This document shows positions 47,493 to 56,562 of a stretch of DNA of 64,000 nt, in pieces. Position 1 is the stretch's first letter. Each line of letters starts with the position of its first letter. The notes under the pieces were generated by a model, which made no database searches, was not told the DNA's origin, and saw nothing but the letters and a program-made list of their open reading frames with translations. The position numbers and the translations under genes were made by a program. Origin of the DNA: an uncultured Verrucomicrobiota bacterium (GTDB taxonomy: Bacteria > Verrucomicrobiota > Verrucomicrobiia > Opitutales > Opitutaceae); contig CAIUGM010000036.1 in NCBI GenBank assembly GCA_903898675.1, positions 1-64,000 of the forward strand, read 5' to 3'.

Positions 47493-48749
47493 TCAGGGCA
47501 ACCGGCTGACGTCGATGTCGAGCGTGCGGGCGGCGCGGATGCGGTCGCCCTGGCAGGCATGGAGCACGCGGGCGATGTACTGCTTCTTCTGGCCGGCGAG
47601 GTAATCCTCGAGGTTGGGCCATTGCTTGAGATCATGGACCCGCAGCGGAAACTGGGCGGAGGTGACCACCCGGGTCTCGGTCGTGGTGATGACCTGGGAA
47701 ACGGTCTGGGTAAACTCGGCGAGGTTGCCCGGCCAGAGGTAGGCACGCAGCGCCACCATGGCGTCCTCGGTAAACTCGACCTGACGGGCGTCGAACTGGG
47801 GATTGGAAGTCTTGCTCGCAATATCCTTCAGCAGGAGGGGGATATCCTCGAGGCGCTCGCGGAGGGCCGGCAGCTGCAAGGGCAGCGCCGCGATGCGGTA
47901 GAAGAGCTCCTCGTTGAACTCGCCCTGCTCGGCCAGTTTCTCGAGGTCCACCTCGGTCGCGCAAACCAGGCGGAAGCTGTGGGCGTTGTTGCGGAGGACG
48001 GAAACCAGCTCGACCTGGACCTCCTTCGGCAGGTGCTGGAGGTGCAGCAGGAAGAGCGTGCCACCCTTGGCCTCCTGGACCCAGCTGCCGCCCGAGCCGT
48101 TCTGGCCCAACAGGCCGCTCCGGATGTTCGCCAGCGAACTCAGCCGGCAGTCGATGCGCACCAGCGGGCTGCCAGTGGGCGTCCCGGCGGCATGCAGCAG
48201 TTCCGCGGCGATCTCGTGCCCGCTGCCCACCTCGCCCGAGATGAGGATCGGCGTGTGGGCGGCGGAAAGTTTCTTCAACTGGGCGATGAGCCGGGTGATC
48301 TTCGGGCTGGAACCCACGAGCCGGGCCTCGAAATCCCCGGCCTTCGCCGCCGGCGAGGCCCCCGAGGCGGCGCGCTCTGCGATGGTCTGCTTGAACTCCA
48401 TACCGCGACGAAGCGCCTGCATGAGTTCGTCCACCTTGAAGGGCTTCTGCAGGTAGTCGAACGCGCCAAACTTTAACGCCTGGATCGCACTCTCCGTGCT
48501 GGCGTAGGCCGTCATGATGATGATGACCGCGCTCGGGTCGTACTGTTTCAGCTGCTTGAGCAGGGTGATGCCATCCATCGGCTTCATATCGATGTCGGCC
48601 AGCACCAGGTCGTAGGCATCCGCCTTGTAACGGACCAGGGCCTTCTCGCCATCGGTGGCAAAGGCGGTCTTGTAGCCGGTCGGCTGGATGACGGCCTCCA
48701 ACATCTCGTGAATCGAGATTAGGTCGTCGACGATGAGGATGGAAGGCAT
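47493..48749 (-). CDS. NtrC-like response regulator with degenerate AAA+ domain
   Basis: This 418-aa protein has a receiver domain (1-120) with the acidic pair in LIVDD, phosphoacceptor Asp in VLADIDMKPMDG, and the Thr and Lys in MTAYAS and YLQKPF. The central AAA+ region is eroded: Walker A reads GEVGSGHE with His in place of the Lys, and the GAFTGA loop that contacts sigma-54 is missing. The C terminus is a Fis-like helix pair (YIARVLHACQGDRIRAARTLDI). It probably binds DNA but may not hydrolyse ATP or activate sigma-54 promoters. It lies next to the pilus/T2S F gene. Confidence 0.88.
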   Translation of the reverse strand: MPSILIVDDLISIHEMLEAVIQPTGYKTAFATDGEKALVRYKADAYDLVLADIDMKPMDGITLLKQLKQYDPSAVIIIMTAYASTESAIQALKFGAFDYLQKPFKVDELMQALRRGMEFKQTIAERAASGASPAAKAGDFEARLVGSSPKITRLIAQLKKLSAAHTPILISGEVGSGHEIAAELLHAAGTPTGSPLVRIDCRLSSLANIRSGLLGQNGSGGSWVQEAKGGTLFLLHLQHLPKEVQVELVSVLRNNAHSFRLVCATEVDLEKLAEQGEFNEELFYRIAALPLQLPALRERLEDIPLLLKDIASKTSNPQFDARQVEFTEDAMVALRAYLWPGNLAEFTQTVSQVITTTETRVVTSAQFPLRVHDLKQWPNLEDYLAGQKKQYIARVLHACQGDRIRAARTLDIDVSRLP

Positions 48750-48816
48750 GGAAAGTGTATCGGCCAGCCTGCCCGCAACGCTGCGGTCAGGCAAGGGGCG
48801 TTAGGCAAACCCGGGG

Positions 48817-49956
48817 TTACTGCAGGCCGCCGGCCACCGCACCGAGTTGGAAGATCGGCAGGAACATCGCCATGACGATGCCGCCGACCACCACGCCGAG
48901 GAAAACGATGAGCAACGGCTCGATCAGCGAGGTCAGCGCGCCGACCGTGGCGTCGCACTCGGTGTCGTAGAAATCGGCGATCTTGTTCATCATGCCGTCG
49001 ACGTTGCCGGTGGTCTCACCGGCCTTGACCATGTGCTTCATCATCGGCGGGAAAAACGGGTTGACCGCCATGATGTCGGAGACCTGGCCGCCCTGGCTGA
49101 CATGCTTGGCGATCTCGGCGCAGGCGTCCTCGACCTGCACCTTGCCGCTGGCCGAGGCCACGATCTCGAGGGTGCGCAGGATGGGCACGCCCGAGCGCAT
49201 GAGCGTGGCGTACGTGCGGCAGAAGCGGGAAAGGGCGATCTTGTGCACGAGGCTGCCGAAGATCGGGGCCTTGACCAGGAAGTGGTCCTTTTGCCGGCGC
49301 CCGTTGGGCGTGGCGACGTATTTGCTGACGATGAAGTAGACGGCATAGGCGCCGCCGCCGATGGCCCACCACCAGGCCTTCATGAAATTACTCAGGTCGA
49401 TAAGCATCTGGGTGGGCGCGGGCAGCTTGGCGCCGAAGTCGGCGAACATGGCGGCGAACACCGGGATGACGAAGATCAGCAGCACGTTGACCAGGGCGAC
49501 GGCGAGGCCGATGACCGCGATCGGGTAGGTCATGGCGGACTTCACCTTCTTGGTCAGCTTGACCGTGGACTCGAAGTAGCCGGCCACCTTGCCGAGAATC
49601 TCGGCCAGGCCGCCGGAGGCCTCGCCCGCCTCCACCATGGACACGAAGAGGGAGTTGAAGGACTTGGGGAATTTCTTGACCGCGGCGGAGAAGGAGGTGC
49701 CGGTGGAGATGTCGTTGCGCACATCGCGGATGACGATGCGGAAGACTTGGTCCTCGGTCTGGTCCTGCAGGGCCTCGAGGCAGGAGACGAGCGGGAGGCC
49801 GGCCTGAAGGAGGGAAGCCAGCTGGCCGGTGAAGATGGACAACTCGCCGAGGTCGAGCTTGTAGGTTTTCGCTTTCTTCTCGAGGGCCTTCTGCTTGGCC
49901 AGGGCTTGAGCCGCCGCAAAGTTGGATTTCGGTTTTGCTGCCGCAGGGGTCGCCAT
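48817..49956 (-). CDS. Type II secretion/type IV pilus F-family inner-membrane protein
   Basis: This 379-aa protein has two T2SF domains (about 42-165 and 245-370), each with a helical bundle and hydrophobic helices (IAVIGLAVALVNVLLIFVIPVF, LIEPLLIVFLGVVVGGIVMA). Family phrases are FTGQLASLLQAGLPL and SRFCRTYATLMRSGVPILRTL. GspF/PilC forms the inner-membrane platform for pilus or pseudopilus assembly. The N terminus is an Ala/Lys-rich helix. The NtrC-like gene lies 67 bases downstream; no other pilus genes are in the window. Confidence 0.92.
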   Translation of the reverse strand: MATPAAAKPKSNFAAAQALAKQKALEKKAKTYKLDLGELSIFTGQLASLLQAGLPLVSCLEALQDQTEDQVFRIVIRDVRNDISTGTSFSAAVKKFPKSFNSLFVSMVEAGEASGGLAEILGKVAGYFESTVKLTKKVKSAMTYPIAVIGLAVALVNVLLIFVIPVFAAMFADFGAKLPAPTQMLIDLSNFMKAWWWAIGGGAYAVYFIVSKYVATPNGRRQKDHFLVKAPIFGSLVHKIALSRFCRTYATLMRSGVPILRTLEIVASASGKVQVEDACAEIAKHVSQGGQVSDIMAVNPFFPPMMKHMVKAGETTGNVDGMMNKIADFYDTECDATVGALTSLIEPLLIVFLGVVVGGIVMAMFLPIFQLGAVAGGLQ

Positions 49957-50085
49957 AGTGAACGGTAACTAAGGGGAGACGCGGCTGGCCGGCAATCCCA
50001 TTCAGCGGCGTCCCGCGCGGAAATTTGCGCCGAACAAAAGCTTGAACGACCGACCCCCGCGGACACTCTCCTGCCGAGTGCCAGC

Positions 50086-50159
50086 GCGGCTATAGTTTAA
50101 TGGTAAAACTCCTGCCTTCCAAGCAGGTATTGTCGGTTCGATTCCGACTAGCCGCTCCA
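50086..50159 (+). tRNA. tRNA-Gly (anticodon TCC)
   Basis: This 74-nt tRNA has acceptor stem GCGGCTA/TAGCCGC, anticodon stem CCTGC/GCAGG with loop CTTCCAA carrying TCC, T arm GTTCGATTC, and an encoded CCA (50157-50159). Confidence 0.95.
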
Positions 50160-50448
50160 GTTTTCAGGAGTTTTTGACGGGGCGGCGCGCGAGGGGCCAC
50201 CCACCCTTGCGATCGGCCCGATGAACGACTGGCCGGCTTGTTCGCCAAATGAGCGGCAATGAAAAACGCCCCCGGCCGCGAGCGACCGCTAACCAATCCC
50301 CACGATATTACGCCGGACCCGCGAGTCGCAACCCGGGGCGGGAGCCATTATTCCCCGCACCCGCAGCGACCATCCAGCAACCTTCCCACCTGAATTTAGG
50401 TGCCCCCAAGGATTGCGGGCAGGCCGTAATTAATCCTGCCTACATCCC

Positions 50449-53400
50449 GTGCACCTCCGCACCTTCAGCCTCCTGGTCCTTGTCCTCGGCCTGAGCGAAA
50501 CCACGCTGCCCGGCGCCTGGTCGGATCGCACGGCGGGTCTGCCGCCGGTGGAGACTATTTCTGCAAAAAATCTAGGGTTGGAGGGAACCATAATGACCCT
50601 AGCGCAAGATAAACTCGGCCGCATATACGTTGGAGCAAACAGCCTATTGGTTTTTGATGGCCAAGCTTGGCTAGCGTTTTCAAAGCCCAATGCATATCCG
50701 ATTAGCTCTATGGCCATGGGCGAAGACGGCAAGCTGTGGGTTGGCACAACTAATGATCTCGGCTACTTTCAAGAAGAAATTCTCGGGGTGTTTAAATTCC
50801 ATTCACTGCATGAGTATTTACCAAAAGAGTTTCGCGATGTTGGAATCATCTGGGGCTGCGCTCCAATCGGAACGCTGACCTACTTCATTTGTAAGGATAA
50901 AATAATCACATGGAATGGGCAGAATACGCAGATAACGCCTTTTGAAACCAAACTTCGACTTTGCCCTATGAAGATGGGCAGCGAGTGGTGGTTTTTTCAT
51001 TTCGAAACAGGGCTTTATCGACTAACCCCAAATGGTCCAAAGCTAGAAGTCCCATCTTCTCAATTAACAGGGCTTGGAGTTATGGGATTATTTCGTGACG
51101 AAAGCGGAATCGTAACCGTTAGCAATAGCGGCCTAGTTCGCCCTGGCAATCCGCCAAAGCTAATATCACAGCTGGAGTTAAACAAATACTTAACCAAACA
51201 TGCGGTAAGCGCTTTTCAAGAATTGCCTGATGGAAATCTGCTAATAGGAACCGTATCGGGTGGCATTGTCTTAGCCAGTCGTGCCGGACATATAATTCGA
51301 GCTTGGGACTCTAACAGCGGTTTGCCTGGCCAAGGCATATGCAGTTTAGGTGTTGATCCGACAGGTGAAGTGCTTGGGACCACGCCCACAAGTTTCTTCC
51401 ATCTAACGGCGCTAGGAGAATGCACTGTATTCACCCCCGACAATGGATTTACAGGTGCTACAATAAATTCTCTTCAAGTCTGGAATTCGACCGTCTGCGC
51501 AATAACCGACGAAGGCGTATTTCGCCAGATACAGGCAATTAATGGAACAACATCTTTTCAATTAATACCCGAGCTAGGTGGCGTTTATCGACATGCGCTG
51601 CCCCATCGCAATGGATTGTTACTTTCCCGTTTTGGTGGTGTTGATTGGTTTGATGGCAAAACATTGCGCCCGACGTATTCGGTTCAGATTGACTTGGCAT
51701 GCTTGTCTATACCGATGCGAGCAGACCCTTCTGCTTTTTATGTTTCCGAAACATATGGCCTTTCGAAATTGTATGAAAACCTTGACGGCACATTCGAACG
51801 AACGCGTTTTCTCGACCTTCCAGACACGTGCACAAGCTTATACGAAGATTTAGCCGGTACCCTCTGGATTGGCACTGTCACGAAAGGCGCTTTCAAATAC
51901 AATCCAGCCACTAAAACGCTTTCGGCTATCAACAATCCGGTAACTGATGAGATGCTACCAGGTCAAGTAAGCGTGTTAGGCAATAGCCAAAGGATTCTGG
52001 TTATATTCAAGGGCGGAATACTGCAGTTTAATCCTGAAAATCAAACCGAGTGCAGCTTAGCGAATATTCCGAGCTTTACACTTCAAGACTTCTGCACTGC
52101 CCCCAATGGCCAAGACGTACTCGTTGCTTACCAGCATCAGCTTGGCGCAAACCTCTTGTCAGGCGGGGTCGGGATCATCTCTTTTGATTATCTCAAAAAG
52201 GCAAAATGGGAGGAGTTAGATATACCTACATTAGATGTAATCGGACCTGTTCGAAGTCTAACTATCTCTGAAGAAGATCACCGACCAATTCTTTGGTTGG
52301 GTGGAACAGAGGGAATTTTGCGAGTAGACTATGAAAAAATCCGCCCATTAGGTCCGCCCACTGCACCAATTATAAAATCGGACGATTCTTTAGCGGTCGT
52401 GTCCAGGGAGAAAGCGGATCACCCTTTTCCGTTCAAAGACCACCATGTACATCTGATGGTTTTCACTGGCGACTATGTTCGCGGAAAGAACTGGCTTATT
52501 CAAACCCGGTTAGATGGTAGCGAATGGTCGAGTGCGGCTCCCCGCCGTTCGTTTGAGTACACCAACCTTTCCGAGGGCAAGTACCGGTTTGAGGCCCGCG
52601 CGGTTAATTCGGCTGGCATGGCGAGCGAGCCCGCGGCGCTTGAGTTCACCATCTTGCCTCCCTGGTATCGTTCGAGTGGAGCCTATACGGGTTATGCCGC
52701 CGGCCTGGCCTGCGGCGTCTTCGGTTTTATCCGCCTGCGCGAACGGCGCATCTATCGCCGCAACCTTGAACTGGAAACACTGGTCGCCAGCCGGACCGAG
52801 GAGCTGGTCAAGGCCAACGCCGCCAAGGACGAGTTTCTGGCCAGCGTCAGTCATGAGATCCGGAATCCCATGAACGGCGTCATCGGCATCGCCGAGTCGT
52901 TCAAGACCGAGGGCCTGGATCCGGAAAGCCGCCACAAATTCAATCTGCTGCTTCAATGCGCCAGCCACCTTTCCTCCCTGCTGGAAGACTTGCTCGACTT
53001 CTCGCGCGTGCAGGCGGGCGCGGTCGAACTGGAATCGAAATCATTCGACCTGGCCGGATTGATGGACTCCGTCACCGCCCTCACTTCCGCCGAGAGCGAA
53101 AAGCGGGGCATCCCGGTGGAGATTGCCATCTCCCCCAGCGTGCCGCCCCAACTCACCGGCGACCAGCGCCGCATCCGGCAGATCCTGCTCAACTTCGTCA
53201 ATAATGCCCTGAATTTTTCCGGCCAGGGCCAGGTTAGTGTTACCGTCTGGTGCAAGAGTGCCGGCCCGCGGCGTACCGAAATATTTTTCGCCGTCTCCGA
53301 CGAGGGCCCCGGCATCGCGCCGCAGGAACAGGAAAAACTGTTCACCCGGTTCGAGCGCGGCACCGCCGCCAAGCAAGGCCGCGTACCCGGCACGGGGCTG

Positions 53401-54309
53401 GGCCTGGCCCTGTGCCGGACCCTGGCCGAACAGATGGGCGGACGCATCTGGCTCGAGAGCGAACTGGGCGCCGGCTCCTGCTTCTATTTCAGCGCGCCGT
53501 TCGAAACCGCCGGGCCGGACACTCCGCCGCCATCCCCGTTGCCGCTCGGCGGCAACCTCCGGTCTGCCCTCGTGGTGGATGATGAGGAATACAACCGCAT
53601 CGCACTGGCCGATCTGCTCGAACTGCTCGGCTTTGGCGTCCAGACCGCAGCCGATGGACCGCAAGCGCTCGCACTCGCGGAAAACAATGCCTTTGACGCC
53701 ATATTTCTCGATTGCGCCATGCCGGGCTTGAGCGGCTTGGATGTCGCCCGTGCAGTCCGCGCCCTGCCGAATAGATCCGCGCAGGCGCTGGTCTTCGCCG
53801 TGACCGCGTTCAACACGCCCGACAAACGCGCGCAATGCATCGCCGCCGGCATGGATGGATTTCTCGGCAAGCCGATCACCATGGAGCGACTGCGTCAGGC
53901 CCTGGCCGCAACCAGCGCGCACGAAAAGCCGGCCGCCGGATCCTCTCCTGAGGAGATCGAAACCAAAGATCCGTATGCTAAACTGCGCGTCCTCGCGACG
54001 AGAAAGCAAATTTCCCTGAGCGAGGAAGTTTTTCTCTTTCTCTCCGAGTTGGAGGAGGAAGTGGCACAGCTCATAGCGGCACTCCAACATGAGGCCGCCC
54101 GCGAGTCCGACCACTACGCCCATCTGCTCTGCGGCCGCGCCGGCTTTATCAGCGAACGCGAGCTCGAGCTCATCCTGCGCAAGATCAGCCGGGCGGCTGC
54201 AAACTCCCAGTGGGCCGAGGCCCGGTCCCTCGGCCGAGAGGTGCAAAACCGGGCCGCCGACCTGCGGGTCAGGCTGGGTTCGGCTGCGCCAGCTGCTCCG
54301 CACGCGTGA
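50449..54309 (+). CDS. Hybrid sensor histidine kinase with beta-propeller sensor
   Basis: This 1,286-aa protein has a signal-like N terminus, then a two-component-regulator propeller (to about residue 650) with units such as TSLYEDLAGTLWIGT. A Y_Y_Y domain (about 665-740), one membrane helix (AYTGYAAGLACGVFGFI), a coiled coil and HisKA with H802 in ASVSHEIRNPMNG follow, then HATPase_c (GTGLGLALCRTLAEQMGG). A receiver with D1088 (FLDCAMPGLSG) and an HPt-like tail with H1225 (AHLLCGRAGF) end it. It senses a periplasmic signal, probably a polymer or sugar as in related systems. The start is GTG. Bases about 50,555-52,520 are much AT-richer than the rest. It converges with the LuxR-type regulator gene. 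Confidence 0.93.
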   Translation: MHLRTFSLLVLVLGLSETTLPGAWSDRTAGLPPVETISAKNLGLEGTIMTLAQDKLGRIYVGANSLLVFDGQAWLAFSKPNAYPISSMAMGEDGKLWVGTTNDLGYFQEEILGVFKFHSLHEYLPKEFRDVGIIWGCAPIGTLTYFICKDKIITWNGQNTQITPFETKLRLCPMKMGSEWWFFHFETGLYRLTPNGPKLEVPSSQLTGLGVMGLFRDESGIVTVSNSGLVRPGNPPKLISQLELNKYLTKHAVSAFQELPDGNLLIGTVSGGIVLASRAGHIIRAWDSNSGLPGQGICSLGVDPTGEVLGTTPTSFFHLTALGECTVFTPDNGFTGATINSLQVWNSTVCAITDEGVFRQIQAINGTTSFQLIPELGGVYRHALPHRNGLLLSRFGGVDWFDGKTLRPTYSVQIDLACLSIPMRADPSAFYVSETYGLSKLYENLDGTFERTRFLDLPDTCTSLYEDLAGTLWIGTVTKGAFKYNPATKTLSAINNPVTDEMLPGQVSVLGNSQRILVIFKGGILQFNPENQTECSLANIPSFTLQDFCTAPNGQDVLVAYQHQLGANLLSGGVGIISFDYLKKAKWEELDIPTLDVIGPVRSLTISEEDHRPILWLGGTEGILRVDYEKIRPLGPPTAPIIKSDDSLAVVSREKADHPFPFKDHHVHLMVFTGDYVRGKNWLIQTRLDGSEWSSAAPRRSFEYTNLSEGKYRFEARAVNSAGMASEPAALEFTILPPWYRSSGAYTGYAAGLACGVFGFIRLRERRIYRRNLELETLVASRTEELVKANAAKDEFLASVSHEIRNPMNGVIGIAESFKTEGLDPESRHKFNLLLQCASHLSSLLEDLLDFSRVQAGAVELESKSFDLAGLMDSVTALTSAESEKRGIPVEIAISPSVPPQLTGDQRRIRQILLNFVNNALNFSGQGQVSVTVWCKSAGPRRTEIFFAVSDEGPGIAPQEQEKLFTRFERGTAAKQGRVPGTGLGLALCRTLAEQMGGRIWLESELGAGSCFYFSAPFETAGPDTPPPSPLPLGGNLRSALVVDDEEYNRIALADLLELLGFGVQTAADGPQALALAENNAFDAIFLDCAMPGLSGLDVARAVRALPNRSAQALVFAVTAFNTPDKRAQCIAAGMDGFLGKPITMERLRQALAATSAHEKPAAGSSPEEIETKDPYAKLRVLATRKQISLSEEVFLFLSELEEEVAQLIAALQHEAARESDHYAHLLCGRAGFISERELELILRKISRAAANSQWAEARSLGREVQNRAADLRVRLGSAAPAAPHA

Positions 54310-54985
54310 GTCCGTTGACAATCGCGTAATGGATGAGCTTGGGCGTCGAGTGCACATTGAGCTTCTGCATGATGTCCCGCCGGCGCGACTGCACCGTCGC
54401 CGGGCTGGTGCCCAGGACCACCCCAATTTCATCATCGGTCTTCGCTTCGCCGATCATGGAAAGAATTCTGGTCTCGTAGTCCGACAACACGCGGATGAAC
54501 GCCTTGGGGTCGCGCCGGATCCTCGCACTCGATTCGTTGACGATGGGCGTGTAGTAAACGCGACCGCCAAGCACGGCCGTGATCGCCTCCGACAGCACCT
54601 CGGGGCGCTGCTCGTTCTTGTCGACGAAGCCGTGCAGGCCGATGCGCTGGACTTGCAGCATGGTCCACGGGTCGCGATGCGAGGAAATCGCGAGGATCTT
54701 CATCTGCGGCAATTCATCGAGCACCGTCTTGGCCAGCTCCAAGCCGTCGCCATCGGGCAGTGAAATGTCCAACAGCAACAGATCCGGCCGCTGCAACCGG
54801 ATCGCGCCCAAGCCTTCTTCACGGGTTCGGCACTGTTGCACAACCTGCAGGCCCAGATCCCGGCAGTGGAAAGTGAAAAACTCAGCCACCATGCGCTGGT
54901 CCTCCACGATGATCACCCGGCGGCCCCCGGGTGATCTTGCTTTATCACCGGCCCGGGTGATTTCGACTTTTGTTGTTTTTTTCAT
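54269..54985 (-). CDS. LuxR/NarL-family response regulator
   Basis: This 238-aa regulator has a receiver (VIIVEDQRMVAEFF, phosphoacceptor Asp in LLLLDISLPDGDG, VDKNEQ with the Lys) and a LuxR-type HTH (LSDYETRILSMIGEAKTDDE, SPATVQSRRRDIMQKL). It is a good candidate partner of the convergent hybrid kinase, and its 3' end overlaps the kinase stop by 41 bases. The ATG at 54985 is preceded by a purine-rich region. The first 18 residues before the receiver are Lys/Arg-rich. Confidence 0.92.
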   Translation of the reverse strand: MKKTTKVEITRAGDKARSPGGRRVIIVEDQRMVAEFFTFHCRDLGLQVVQQCRTREEGLGAIRLQRPDLLLLDISLPDGDGLELAKTVLDELPQMKILAISSHRDPWTMLQVQRIGLHGFVDKNEQRPEVLSEAITAVLGGRVYYTPIVNESSARIRRDPKAFIRVLSDYETRILSMIGEAKTDDEIGVVLGTSPATVQSRRRDIMQKLNVHSTPKLIHYAIVNGLTRAEQLAQPNPA

Positions 54986-55089
54986 CGGGCAAAAATTTAT
55001 CCACCAAAATACTGCCGGCCCTCCCAACATTGCGGTTCCACCGCCGGAAAATCATGTCACGGTGCGGGGTGTAGTCGCCGTTTATTCAC

Positions 55090-55809
55090 GTGAACATCAT
55101 CCTTTTTAACCCGGCCGAAGTCGAGCCTCCGTTGTCCCGGAAGGACCCGCGCGCCCGTCATATTCTGGACGTGCTGCGCCGGCAGCCGGGCGACACGTTC
55201 GATGCGGGGCTGATCAACGGTCCGCGCGGCAAGGGCACGCTGGTGGCGATCAATGAGGACTCACTCGGGTTGAGTTTTGCCTGGGGCGATTTGCCTCCCC
55301 TGCCCTCCCCCATCCACCTGCTCATCGGGCTGCCCCGGCCGCAGACGGCGCGGGGTATCCTGCGCGATGTGACGACCCTCGGCGTCACCGCCCTCCACTT
55401 TGTCCGCTCCGACAAGGGCGAGGCGGGCTACGCGGGCAGTAATCTCTGGAAATCCGGCGAATGGCGCGAATGTGTCATCACCGGCGCCGCCCAGGCCTTC
55501 TGCACCAGGCTGCCCGAGGTAACCCATGGCCGGTCCCTCCGGGAGGCAATCGCCACCCTGCCAGCTCACGCCACGCGGCTCGTGCTCGACAACTACGAGG
55601 CGACGTCCGCCCTCAGCCAATACCCCCTGCCCGGCAACCAGCCGGTCGCCCTCGCCCTCGGCTCCGAACGCGGCTGGTCAGCCGCCGAGCGCACCTTGCT
55701 CAAGGACGCGGGGTTTGTCCTCGTTCACCTCGGCCCGCGGGTGCTGCGGACCGAGACGGCCTGCGTCGCCGCCGTCACGTTGCTGAAGGCAAGGCTCGGT
55801 TCGCTCTGA
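55090..55809 (+). CDS. rsmE: 16S rRNA (uracil-1498-N3)-methyltransferase
   Basis: This 239-aa SPOUT-family methyltransferase adds N3-methyl to U1498 of 16S rRNA. Features are an N-terminal PUA-like part (HILDVLRRQPGDTFDAGLI), and the knot region HLLIGLPRPQTARGILRDV, ALALGSERGWSAAERTLL and HLGPRVLRTETACVAAV. The start is GTG at 55090. Its 3' end overlaps that of the convergent rsmD by 35 bases. Confidence 0.9.
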   Translation: MNIILFNPAEVEPPLSRKDPRARHILDVLRRQPGDTFDAGLINGPRGKGTLVAINEDSLGLSFAWGDLPPLPSPIHLLIGLPRPQTARGILRDVTTLGVTALHFVRSDKGEAGYAGSNLWKSGEWRECVITGAAQAFCTRLPEVTHGRSLREAIATLPAHATRLVLDNYEATSALSQYPLPGNQPVALALGSERGWSAAERTLLKDAGFVLVHLGPRVLRTETACVAAVTLLKARLGSL

Positions 55810-56353
55810 AAATGCAGACCGTCGGCTGGCGCGGGCCCTTGCCGAGCCGCTTGACGCAGGTCCACCCCTCGGGCGCCAGCGTGAGCTCGCCCGGCAGTTC
55901 AAACACGATCAGCGGGTCGGTCTTGGCCAGCAGCAACTCCGACAACCGGACGAACAGCTTCGGCGCGACCTCGGGGATGATCGCGTACGGCGGGTCGATG
56001 AAAACCACGTCGGGCACCACGCCGCCCGGCACCGTCGTGGCATCGGCGTTGATCACCTGCAGGTCGCCCGCCCCGCGACCGAGGCTTTTGCAGACCGCAG
56101 TGATGTTCTGCCGGATGCAAGCGGCGGTCCGGGCATCCTTTTCCACGAAAACCCCGCCCGCCGCGCCGCGACTGAAGGCCTCGAGCCCATAGGCGCCGCT
56201 GCCGGCGAACAAATCGAGGAAGGTCGCCCCGGGCACCCATTGGGCCAGGCTGGAGAAGACCGCCTGCCGCATCGCGTCCGTCGCCGGGCGCACGGCGTCG
56301 CCCTTGGGTGCGACCAGGGGTATACCGCGGGCGATTCCCCCGGTTATACGCAT
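55775..56353 (-). CDS. rsmD: 16S rRNA (guanine-966-N2)-methyltransferase
   Basis: This 192-aa class I SAM methyltransferase methylates G966 of 16S rRNA. The N-terminal MRITGGIARGIPL region recalls RsmD. The SAM loop is TFLDLFAGSGAYGLEAFSRG and the catalytic motif IV reads VFIDPPYAIIP. The start at 56353 is chosen because it begins with the family's RITGG phrase. It converges with rsmE and shares 35 bases with it. Confidence 0.9.
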   Translation of the reverse strand: MRITGGIARGIPLVAPKGDAVRPATDAMRQAVFSSLAQWVPGATFLDLFAGSGAYGLEAFSRGAAGGVFVEKDARTAACIRQNITAVCKSLGRGAGDLQVINADATTVPGGVVPDVVFIDPPYAIIPEVAPKLFVRLSELLLAKTDPLIVFELPGELTLAPEGWTCVKRLGKGPRQPTVCIFRANRALPSAT

Positions 56354-56562
56354 CGTTTTTCCCCCGCTTTGGCCGCTGCCGGCCAAGAGTATATTTCCCC
56401 GCCGAGCTGTTCCGGCGGAACACTTTTTGCTAGTTGGGGTTGTAACATATCATTTGCGCGCCCGCCGAGGGCGATTTAGCTGTCTTTGGCCGCCGCAGGA
56501 ATCAACCGACCTAACTGGCTCCCGCATCGTCCAAAGGCAATGTCTTACACCGTTCACCAAGC

